Source: Halichondria panicea (Eukaryota; Porifera; Demospongiae; Suberitida; Halichondriidae). From it: a stretch of 64,000 nucleotides of DNA. The stretch lies in contig NW_026986607.1 of the NCBI RefSeq assembly GCF_963675165.1, positions 30,771 to 94,770 of the forward strand, read 5' to 3'. A program made the translations under genes and the position numbers. Positions 12,201-24,200 of the stretch are shown piece by piece. The first letter of the stretch is position 1, and each line of letters begins with the position of its first letter. The notes under the pieces are model-generated. The model did no database searches, was not told the origin of the DNA, and was given only the letters and a program-made list of their open reading frames with translations.

Positions 12201-15200
12201 ACTCTTTGCAGCTGCACATTAAGAGTGGATACAATTTGAAGACATAGGTCAATATGGGGAATATTGTCATCAGTAAGTCCATCAAAGTGAGCTCGAACAC
12301 AATCAATAAACTCAGTGAACACAAGCCGAAACTGGTTATTAATTTCAAACGACACCATGTTCTTACAATTTATAAAATCGGGTGACAGTTTCCATATTAT
12401 TCTGCCTTTTTTGATTCCAGAAAGTACGGTCATTAGTCTTGGAAAAAAACCTGGTGGTATAAACTTAGAGATTGGAACCAAAAACAGTGGTGCCACTTGT
12501 AAATCGGCTGGTAATACAGAACAGGCTGAAATTCTCGTATGAAATACATGCTGATGATTAGGACAAATGGGAAGCACTTGGAGCATAGACGGAATAAAGT
12601 AGCTTTCCAGTAAAGGCATATGCATTGCTAAATGGTGTTCATCAAAGAAGTTTAGAATCCATGATAGCGGGAGACCAGTCTTACTATCCTCTAGAAGCTT
12701 TTTACCAACTTGGACATTCAGAATACCCTGTGTTTGAAGACTCTTCCATTGCTTAGGATGATCCTTATACACTTGGGGATCAAGAATAGTTCCAAGAATG
12801 GAAAGTAGGTTCTTAGGCTCAACAAAAACATATTCTTGGAGCATTTTCTTGTTGTGATACCATATGAAGATACCAAGTTCATGAAAATAGCAAAGAGCTG
12901 CTCTAAGGTCTGTTTTACACTTTTTAGCTATTTCACTAGCTTTTTCAAATGTCACAATTCCTGTGCAAGGCTGTTGTAAACATGATTCTCGTTCTAGATC
13001 AATCTTGAAAGCAATCCATTTGCTAGGTATTTTTGCTTTGGCACTCTTTGTGCAGAAAACTATTTGCTCTCGCAAAGTTTTCATTCCAGGATCATCATAC
13101 TTTGCTCCTGATTGTGTGTTGTCTATCTCAAACATAAAAGAGTTGGGTGTAGAAGTTGAAGGCAAGATTACCTTTTCATGAAAGTTCGTTCCTTGAGAGT
13201 TCAGATTGAGTTTTAACTGAAGGAGCATTTGATCCAAGTCTTGCTTGTCATCTACTTTAATCTGATCTTTGAAAGTACCGATAAAGGCTATTTTAGGAAA
13301 AACCGTTGCACTAGCTAATTCGAATACTCTCTTCTTTAATATATCTGGAAGGTTGCTGAGATGCACATCCAGTGAATTAGAGTCTAAGAAGGAAAGACTT
13401 CGATACAGGTAATCAGTATATGTGTAAGGAGACTCTCTCTCTATTTCAAGTGGGCAGGTAGGTCTAATGGAAGCGTTAGAATTTTCCAACAAATCACAAA
13501 GTCGAACAACAATACCATAAATGGATCTAACTTTGGCGAAGCAAGGAAGAAGATCTTGAAACATTGGTTGCCCTCCTGTGTCCCAGAGAGTGAGATAAAT
13601 ATTATCTGGGTCGCTCTTATAAACACTGTCGTACTTCTTAAATACCACGGCGCTTTTCTTGGAGTCTATTGTACTTTCAAATGTTTCTTGGTAAAGCAGC
13701 TCCGGCTCCATTATGATTGTGCTTTTCTCCTTATCATTAAAGGGAATGTTCTGAAGATGCTTTCTGATGGACGTCTTTCCAACTCCCGTGTGGCCAATGA
13801 GAAGCATGTGCAAATGTGGTACCTCCAAATATTCAGAATCTGCTAGTTCAAAAGTAGCTTTCATTTCCAGGCTGGTTTTCTCCAACTCTAAATCGTATGA
13901 ATAATTATAATGACATAGATAATTGCTGTTACTTATAATAATACTTACTTACCTAGTATGTGTTCTAGTTCTTTGGCAACATCTGCTGTACTTGAAGAGC
14001 CTCGTTTATTGTCTGGGAACCACCTGTGCTTAAAAACGTTGAAAAGAATGTGGTTGTCAGGTAGTTTAGAATCGCTGTTGCACTGTTTACGATGAACCAT
14101 CAAAAGAAGACTATCGTTGAGCCAATTCAAGCTGGGTAACTCTGGTTGGGTGTTGAGTTCCACTTTATGGAAGTAAGATTGCTCATATATAGGTAAAAAC
14201 ATAGCTTTTGTGTCATTAGTACTATATTTGTGTACAAACAGAGATTCTGTAGTCAATTGAAGGGTAATATTTGGTGAGAACCCAAGAACACTAATAGCAG
14301 CATTCAATAACAATGAAAGCTGTTGTATTTCAGATAAGGCCTCAGATAAAAAGCAATACTCTTTTAATGGTTGCTGAACTTCAAACAGGACAACAGGGTG
14401 TGAATAGAGTTTAGTATCAAAATGAATGCATTTTGCTGGCATTACATTGGGCTTATTCGTTTGCACATCCTCGATGTATTTGGTGAATTTCAATTTATCA
14501 CCTTCACCATTGTATACTAATGCCATACATTGCTGTCCATTGTGAAGAGCTTTCCAGAGCGAGCATGGAGACACGTCTAGGTCCATTTCCTTTTGTAGTT
14601 CAAGTTTAGTTTCACAAAAAGTGTTGAGAATTTGATTGTAGGTTACTTCCACTTCAGATCCAGGATCTACAATAAAATCAACTATCATACTGAATAATCT
14701 AAAAAATAATTTACTTGCCTGTAAAAGTGTATTCAATGTCCGTGGTATCAATATCTGCCTCTTCTCCATCAATTGTCTCATTGTCTGCTTCACTACATGT
14801 ACTGCTGATCTCACCCATCCCACTGCTATCGAGACTAGACACAGAACCTGCATAAATTAACAAATGACATGCATAGCTTACAAGTACCGTATATACTAGT
14901 ATATACTTATACCACACTTACGTCACCACTCATTGGTCAACAGCTGTAGGATATTATAGCCCAGGCATGCACAGTTTTCAAGTTTTCAAGAAAGTAAGCA
15001 AAGACGGTTCTAAAACTCAAAGCAACGGCAGAAACACGGAAGCTGCTCTCCAACAAGATGGCTAAGCTTCCATGGCACGGTTAAGATACATTTTATCCAA
15101 GAAATCTTGCAACTCCAGTAAGGGACGTCGAATGGTCAACGCTTAGCATCTGTATAGGAGTTGACGTGTTGCTCAACTAGCTCTTTGATGGCTTGAAGAA

Positions 15201-18200
15201 GATCAATTGACTGCTTCAGCATATGTGCCAACTCCCGTAATAGTTCACAAAAGCACTATATGTTTTGTACCTCTAGCTAGCTAGCCACTATAGATCTATT
15301 GGCAGGCTGAAAGATTAATGATTTTCATTTCAATACTTCAGCATTAGCATAGATCTATGGCATTAGATATCAGCCACTACACTTAATTGCAAGACTCCAC
15401 GAGTAGAACGACGAAGATGATACAAAGCAGAGATTTGACTGAGATTTGTGATGCTCATCAATGGATGTTGTGTTACTCTAGCTAGTGGACTTAGCTGTAT
15501 ACATATACTGAGCGATTTTTTTACAAGATTATCATGTGTGACTTAACTATTTATAGCACAGCAACTCAGGAGCAATAATACTAAACCAAACTAGAGGCAT
15601 GCTGAGTATTTTGACGTTTTACTATAGATATTATATGTACTGTGGACTAGGATCACAGCAAAGAAGCCTGGAGTCTCAGAATGACAAGCACCCTCATGAC
15701 CCTACGCTGCCTTATAATTAAATTTTGACTCGATATTGAGACATAAAACGAGTGTGTCCATCAGAAAAGTCACGGAGAGCGCACAAAGTTGCGAAAATCG
15801 ACGTAAAGAGTAATTTTTTTCCTCGTGTTTTGGTCTGCTCCCCCGCACAGTGTATGGGGGGATCTTAAGGAGGGTGAAAGCTAAAACCCTATATATATAA
15901 TTATTATATTATGTATAGTTTCATAATACTCTTAATTGTGTTGTGTATACCTTGTACAGTGACATCATTCTTTGGACGCTTTGACAGAGTTTCAACTTCT
16001 TCATCTGATGGTAATGATCTTCTGCGCTGGCCTGAGGCTAGAGGATCTGTATGTAGTGTGTAGGAACAGATACAGTGCTAAATTAGAGCACTGGTGCTAA
16101 CCCTCGGCTGTTGACATAAATAATTAAAAAGGAGTATTCAATTAAGATATATTTTCATCAGTCTTGGTCTGTTGATTGTTGAACACCTACACAATACCTA
16201 TACCATACTCTACCAAGATTATGACCACCCTAATTGCATGCTACAAAGCAGTTACATGCATGCAGGTGGGATGAGCTTTATCTTCGAAAACATGTAGTTT
16301 ACGCTCATGACTAATGAGTGCACTCATAAGTCTTTTCTGTCTGCATGACAAATGCATCACTCCTGTTCTCGAGGCAATTAGCCTATGCAGGAACTTCCAC
16401 TCAAAAGTGGGGATGGGCATAATTTCGAACGTGGGCGTAACCTTGGTAGAGTATACACGTGTACACATGCATGTGTGTGATAAATGCTGATACTAACCTC
16501 CATACATCAGCACTAAACCTTGAATGGTCGGAACACTGTCACCTATCACTGATTCAGAGTCATCCTTTTCAGAAGATATATCTCTGACTTTTTGGCTGTG
16601 CAAATCTTCAGGAACAGTTGAGGGTTTTATCTCAGTTCTGAAACAGAAGCCACACAATTACACAGTATACTATAATGATTGACTCATTTGAAAAATCAAA
16701 CACTTACCCTTGCATGCATGGGTTGTTGTCGTTACATGTACGTGGTGATTTTATTTTAGAAGTACGCAAATGCCACATATGAAACATCGTATATAGTGTT
16801 GGAAATCTTATTAGTTATTGTGTCACTACGTATTATGTCATCAGTATTGTAATCACATGATCAGACACATGTTGTGAGAAATGAATGAAAGATGAACAAG
16901 AGTCAATATCTGTAGTATAGCGATAATGAGAACAGTTTGAACAGTTAAGGTTAAGTAAGAGTGAATTCTGATGGTCCTTCGAACCGGATTGGAATCGGAA
17001 GTCTACAAACAAGTTTGCGAAGACTACTCAACGGATCACTCTACTGTCTGCTCACATAGTGTGCAATGACCGACGCAGAAGTCTCAACAAGGAAGAAAAG
17101 AATACGCACTGGCCACAAGGCGTCGGCCACGCGCACTCTGGGTCAACTGGCTGTTGCTCTTGGAGAAACACCCCCAAACCCAGATCGACTGTCTCTACTT
17201 AAGCAGCCCCTCGAACAAAAGTTGGAAACACTAAAGGGATTAGATTATTGAACTTACCCCAGAGGAAACCCTTGATGATGAAAATCAACAAGCCGACGAG
17301 TATCGGGAGCGAATATATGAAGCCTTGACACGAATCAAAAGAGCTGAACCTCCTGCTACAGCACCTGGGATTGCCCCACCTACGACCACTCGAGGTTCTG
17401 AACGAGGGGCGAGAGTTCAACTGCCCAAACTAACACTTCCACACTTTAATGGTGACCTGATGAAATGGCCAACCTTTTGGGACTCATATGAGTCCGCTAT
17501 TCACAATAACGATGGGCTAACAGACACGGACAAGTTCAATTATCTGAGGTCCCTGGTGGAACGAACTGCGTATGATGCCATTTCCGGACTCACCGTGTCG
17601 ACCGTTAACTATCAAGAAGCGATTGAGATCCTGCAGAAAAGGTTTGGCAATAAACAACTGATAATCTCGAAGCATATGGAGACACTGTTGACGGTTGGAG
17701 GCTGTGACATCAGACCAGAACCTGAAGGATCTGCGACGACTCTACGACAGCACCGAATCACGCATGAGAAGTTTGAAGTCCCTAGGAGTGGAATCAGAAT
17801 CGTATGGGGCTATGCTCTCCTCTGTGCTGCTAACCAAGCTACCTACCGATCTGCGTCTCATTGTCAGCCGTAAGGTCACATCCACAGATTTGAACATGGA
17901 TAGCCTACTTAAAACCTTCGAAGAAGAACTGGTCGCTAGAGAGAGAGCTTCCAACTCCAACTCCTCCCATACACCACCACGTCGAAACCAAGATCGAGGC
18001 CGACAAACTTCCTCTACCCTATTGTCAAGGGTGCAGGAACCATACAAGAGCTGGCGTAAGTTGTAGCTACTGCCAGCAATCCCACTCGTCAACCGACTGC
18101 AAGACTGTAATCAGCCTCACTTTTTTCCAGGACGGTACTGTCAAGGAACACTTAGCGGAACTAAGCTGCGAATGGGTGTTCAACGTTGAACGCGCACCAT

Positions 18201-21200
18201 GGTCGGGTGGTGTCTTCGAGAGAATGGTCAAATCGACAAAACGTTGCTTACGCAAAGTGATATGGAGAGCCCACCTCTCGCATGATGAACTCCTCACTGC
18301 AGTCACGGAAATCGAAGCCGTTATCATATCTCGGCCAACGATTTGGAGGAAGAACTCGCTCCTTCTCATTTGATTGTGGGACGTCGAATTCTAAACTTAC
18401 CCGACCATATTGGATATCTATGTGATTCTACCGATGATGAAGAGTTCTCAATCAATTCTACACAACTTGCGAAACGCGTTAAGCATCTCAGCAGTATACA
18501 TTGAATCACTTTTGGAATCGATGGAGAACCGAGTATTTAGCAGAACTGAGGGTAGCCCATTACCATTCTGTGAAGAAAGTTGCCAATTCTGGAGACCACA
18601 ACCTGTCCATTGGAGATGTCGTGATCGTATACAACAAACACCTACCCCGTGGACTTTGGAAGCTCGAGAGGATACAGGAACTCATGAAGGGTCAAGACGG
18701 ACAATTTAGGGGTGCCACAGTCAAGATGGCCACGAGAGGTCGCCAACAGACTCTGCTGCATCGACCGATCCAACTACTATACCCCTTAGAAGTGAGATGC
18801 CCAATGGACCAGAGAAGCCAACTAACGATGCCGAGGAACCTGACACCGAACAAGAAGCTGACGTGGTCAAGGAAGGTCCTATGGAAACTCGACAAAGAAC
18901 AACACGTGTTGCAGCCCAACATGTATGAACTGGAAGACAATTGAACTTAAAGGACTGAACTTAAGATTATGTTATCCCGATTGTTGACCATGTTTGGTCA
19001 ACGGGGGGAGTGTGTTGGAAATCTTATTAGTTATTGTGTCACTACGTATTATGTCATCAGTATTGTAATCACATGATCAGACACATGTTGTGAGAAATGG
19101 ATGAAAGATGAACAAGAGTCAATCTAATTGAATCCTGTAGTACAACCTTTTTCACCTCATTTGAAATACACATTTTAAAAACAAAAAAAGAAATGTACCA
19201 CTAATTGACCTCAGGTATGTACATATAGTAATAGTCAGAGCTGGGCATGTTCACAATTTCAAATTGTTAATGAATGATAGATTGTGCAAGACCTAGATCT
19301 AAGCCTTCTTTAGAGTGATGTGCAAGACCTAGATCTAAGCCTTCTTTAGAGTGAATCCTATAGACGTTTAGGGCATAATGTGGCAGCACTTGTAGATCTA
19401 CCAGCAATCTGAATTTCAGGTAGTCGGCTTTTCAAATCATCTCAATGACGATTAGTTTATCGTGAGATCATCTAGACAGTACTCCCTTGGGCTGGCTTTA
19501 TTAGCAGACACATCTCCAGTGTGTTGAAATCTATCAACAACCCTCCAAACAGTAGCTTCAGCAACAAACAATCTATCTACTGCTTCCTTAATGGTACAGC
19601 AATTGACAAGCCTTTGCCATATACCATTCTCCACCTCAGATTCTCATGATAGGATTTTGTACGGCCAGGTTCCCCCATTATTACTTGGTCTTGCACAATC
19701 AATCATTTATGAAACTGTGAACATGCCCAGCTCTGACCATTACTATATGTACATACCTGAGGTCAATTAGTGGTACATTTCTTTTTTTGTGTATATTTCA
19801 AGTGAGGTGAAAAAGGTTGTATAGCGATAATAAGAACAGTTTGAACAGAGTGAATTCTGATTATTTACATATAGCAATACATACAGCATTTTCGTGAGGT
19901 GCAAAATTTCGCGTTTTTCGAAAGTATATAGAGCAGTAACACGAAAATTAAAGCCGGGATAAACTCCCATGCACGCACCGGTATTTTACATGCAAAGCTA
20001 TTGGTGGGTGTGGTTTCCTGACATTGAACCGCGAATATTAGAACTCACGAACATTTTTGCTGAGGGCTCTGGAGCCAAACAGCAAACATTTGCACCCACG
20101 AAAATTTCCCGCTATAATGGTATGTGCCCCCTACACCTTTGTATCAGTAATAGTACCTCTCAACAGTTGTAGGTGCATCTTGAAAAATACTGATTCCTGC
20201 CTCACAGAGAGAAGCTAGTTGTGAAACCGTGGGTGGAAATAACTGAGCAAAAGCCTTTGCAGAAAAAAGGAACCTTAGACACAAGCATCCATCCTCGATA
20301 CTGCATAAGCGAAATGTCCATTCATTCACGTTAAAGATAGAAGCAATGGTATCTTTGGCTGAGATAACATCACGAAGGGAAGAGTATCCACTTGAAGTTA
20401 GTTTCACTGTCAAAATGTTTGTACCGTTCCTTGATTCAGGTAAGCTGGGAAAGGTGTTGCGGGGAATCTCAAAGGCACTTCTTTTACAATAGTTGTCGAA
20501 TGCAATTACATAATCCTTCATGATCATTTTGTCCTTTTTGGAGCCGAATTCCAATACAATACTATTGACAATTTTGTAGTTCAAGAAAGACTTGTACGGC
20601 CTAAGGGCAACAAAAATAGAAGGAATTGTATCAGCTATTTCCAGTTTTGCGATGTATTCCTTCTCATCCGAAGATGAAATCATATCCAAAACAAAATTTT
20701 TGACCACCGCTACATCTTCCTTCGCTACATCTTCCTTGAGATTTTTTGCAATAGCAGTGTCGGCTCTAGCAAAGAGCTCGATCATATTCTGAGTATCCTT
20801 TCTGAGAGTGGCCTCTAGTACTGATCGATCTTCTTTAGAGAGTGCTGGTGTGTTGAGGTATGGAAAGAGGGTTTCACCAGTTGCTTTGTGGAAGGAATTT
20901 TTTGACAAGTACTGCTCAAGCGTGCATTTCTGACAATATGGACAGATAAAGCTGGGCCCTATAAAGAAAGAAGATTATGAAAAACAGTCAATAATTATTT
21001 TAAAACCAGTAGGCTTTCACGGGTAACGTTGTACCAATCTTGAAGCGTGTATAATTATAGTATTTTGCATGCACATACGTATAAATTTCACTAGTATTCG
21101 AACTGTTATAATTATCTTGACATTGGCGTGAATGAATCAAAACAGCATGGAAAGTATACCATACCCTCGCGAAAATAAGCCCACCCTTTTCTGCAAGAAG

Positions 21201-24200
21201 TCTAGGCTTATTAGGGGACTGGGCGTTTAATCGCGAACGGCTTGTTTTCATTTGAATATACGCCCATTCGCGGCCTCAAATCGAGGTTTACACTTTGCTC
21301 TATGACAATTCTTTAATTTTAATACATACTTTTAGTATGAACATTTCATTGACAACAACAATGTTATAAACTAATGCGTGAGTATGATTAAAGCATGACA
21401 AGAGAATGAACACGAAGAAGTGGACTCTGACTCTATTCGTTGCTTGTCAATGTCAGATGTTAGCAGAAACTTTCCGAAGGATGGTAGGTCACACTCCTAC
21501 AGAGCAGCTATCAGGTACTTTGTTTCAGAAACCCAAGGCAAGGTAACCTGCAAAATTAGCGTGTGTGATAACTTTCTTGGACTTTGTGTTTTCCTTTCTC
21601 AGCATGTAGGACTACTTGTTCCCTGCATATACATCTTTAAGAGAAAACTGATCCATACAGAGAAAGTTATATGTCTGATCTTGGTCCAGCAAGGAGTATA
21701 GTCTTACTATATCTGCTACCTAAAACTTCCTTTCTTCGTAGTTAACATGTGACATTCAGCTACTGCGCATGCTCATCTCTTTATTCTGGGTGGGCTTATA
21801 ATCGAGTGAAAATACCCTCGTGCAAGAACTTCAAAGCAAAAGAGGGGATGGGCGTTTATTCAAGATGGGCTTATTTTCGCGAGGGTACGGTACATGCATT
21901 TATCGCCTTTATCGTGTATATGAACGTGTGCTATGATATTTGTTTATGCATAATCATGTAAAAGGGCTTGTAGAATAATGAAAGCACTGCGGGTGCTATA
22001 CATGTAGCCTCTACACAGGCTCTCCTTTTTCTGTTCTTTATCACAATCGTTCAATAAGATAAAATACTGTATTATTCGTTCAATGAGATAAAATACGGTA
22101 TTAATTGGAGGAATAAAGAAAGAAATAGACGTAAAGTTAGGAAAAAGGAGAGCCTGTATCGGGAAGTCGCGTGAGGGTAGAAGGGTGGTAGAAGGGTGAA
22201 AATGAGCGTGGGCATACTGAGCTAGAGATGTTGGACTGCCCACGCAGAGGTCTACGACTAGTAAAACTTTGCCTGCTGCAAGCTGGACATGGACTTGGAA
22301 CTGGAAGTTTGCAAGCACTATAGCTAGCTATACCTTAGGCTTAGCTAGATGATCTACTAGTCTAGATTGTATGTTTAGATTCTATCACTATTACCTTTTC
22401 TTGTGTCTTTCTACATGCTATAGTAGAATAGCTTAGTCATCATTATCATATAGCAGGTAGCTACTGCCACCAGAGCTGGCCACGCTGGTTCTCTGATCTG
22501 ACTTGCAGCACAGCTTGGTGGTTGTCTCAGTGCAGTACAGTACAGTCTTACTCGGAATGCGTGGGAGAATACCTTACGTCACGATTGTGGGCTACATATC
22601 GCCCACGTTCATAAAAATCCTTGTGGATCACGCGATTTCCCAAACCAGGCCTTACGTTTTCTTAACTGTACGCCCATTTCTTTCTTTGCTGCCTCACTAT
22701 GTCTTTCTTATGTTTATGGATGAACAGTGACAACAGCAAGAAAAAGTAAGGCCTGGGAACGAGGCTACTATACATGATGCCTCGGTGAAGGTGTAAAACT
22801 TACATATTAACATAAAGCTGCTTTTATATACTAGCTCTTTGACGGTTGCAAAATCCGGCATATAGTCTTGTTCTTTTTGCAGTCTGCATCGTGGGATTGA
22901 ATTTTTGCTAGGGGGAGGTCCTTTTATAGTGCTGCGGTCACGTGGTATATAAGTCAGATATGCCACACCTACTCGGAGAATATGCACCCTATATATCCTC
23001 CGCTACAGTGGTTACATACCCCTCGGAGTAACCATGCACAGTAACGGAGGATATAATTATGGGTGCATGCATATCCTCCTCTTATAGGTGTGGTATATCT
23101 AAAACAATTTTCGTGGGCTTAATTTTTGTGTAGGATTGCTAACCCACAAAATCAACGAAAATTAAGCCCCTCGAAAATTTAGCGATTTACGGTGTATACA
23201 TGCAGATGCTCATACATGCAGATGCTCAAGAGTTTAATAAAGATTATGAATCTCATTAACGCTAAAAGTAATTATATATAGAGATTGTACCTTGTAGAGC
23301 CGTGTAGACCTGGATATCATCAATGGTGATGGATAGAAAGCCATTATTTGCTAAGAATTCAAGTTCTTTTCCTTGCTTCAACTGTTCCTCTATTGAGCAC
23401 GCCAGAGAAGGAGGGACGTACAAGATGATGCTTTTGACACCACCTGCCACAAGAATAAATTCCTGAGATAGGGAAAATCCTTTCGAAAAAAGTTTGCTAG
23501 TTGTCTTCACATCATACAAAGTACAGTCTTCCCATTTTTTGCATACTTTTTTAACGACTATTCGTTTCAACTTAACCATTGATGGCTTTGCAATTAAATA
23601 CGGCCAATAGTCAACAAAATCGCAAAGTTTAGTTTTAATAAGAAATGTTTTCCTTTCACTCTCATACTCGGCTAGCTTCCTCAGCAAAGGATTGTCTGCT
23701 TCAGTGAACATAACTCGAACCACGTGTTGGAAGAGCTCATAGTTCAAGAAATCCCAGAATTGATTTAACTTGCCCCATATCTCTGCGAGCATGTTCGCTT
23801 TCTCGAAGCATTCTTCAACATAATTTCCTGTAATGTGCTTTAACGATACACTCATGCTCGTTACAATAGCATAGAAATTGTCTACACTAATGCCAGATTT
23901 CTTAATTCGTTGATACCCTTCGTTAGTTAGCAAATTAAAGATCTCCTCCAGGTGTTTAACTTGGTCATCCAGGCTTGAGTAATCTGAGCCTGCAGGTAAT
24001 GAATTAACTGATTGTTCAGGTTACGAAAATCAATACTTACCAATTAGGCCAGTTTCTGATAAAGGAGACGGAAATTTAGACTGCTTTTTGCTCATCATTC
24101 CTATTGAAGAGCAAAAAAAGTGATCATTTGCTGAATTAATCAATAATAATTATGTTATAATTATTTGGGTACCAATTCTCCACTCCTCAATCTTCTCCGC

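Larger units (their letters stand above)
16797..19860 (+). mobile_element. BEL/Pao retrotransposon, deleted and interrupted (BEL-2)
   Basis: Left LTR 16797-16971, right LTR 19013-19860 (split by the 19143-19819 insertion); both start TGTTGGAAATCTTATTAG. A primer-binding site follows the left LTR (16972-16989) and a purine tract (ACGGGGGGAG) precedes the right one. Inside are gag parts and only the 3' end of pol; protease, reverse transcriptase and most of integrase are missing. LTRs differ by several substitutions and small indels, so it is an older insertion than the BEL at 43-49 kb. It lies in the large gene's 16.6-20.2 kb intron, opposite to transcription. No clear target duplication seen. 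Confidence 0.85.
19013..19860 (+). repeat. Right LTR of BEL-2, interrupted
   Basis: 19013-19142 and 19820-19860 rejoin to match the left LTR; the intervening 677 bp is a separate transposon. Confidence 0.75.
20959..23290. other. Intron rich in short repeats
   Basis: No coding exon supported. Holds inverted GAGGGTA/TACCCTC segments at 21162-21890, two copies of the CCTTTTTCT-type dispersed repeat (22008-22260, 22570-22775), a hairpin MITE at 22957-23099 and an AATTTTCG MITE remnant. Confidence 0.45.

Noticed and set aside
16972-16989. tRNA gene fragment
   Set aside because: Only the 18-nt primer-binding match; no tRNA body around it.
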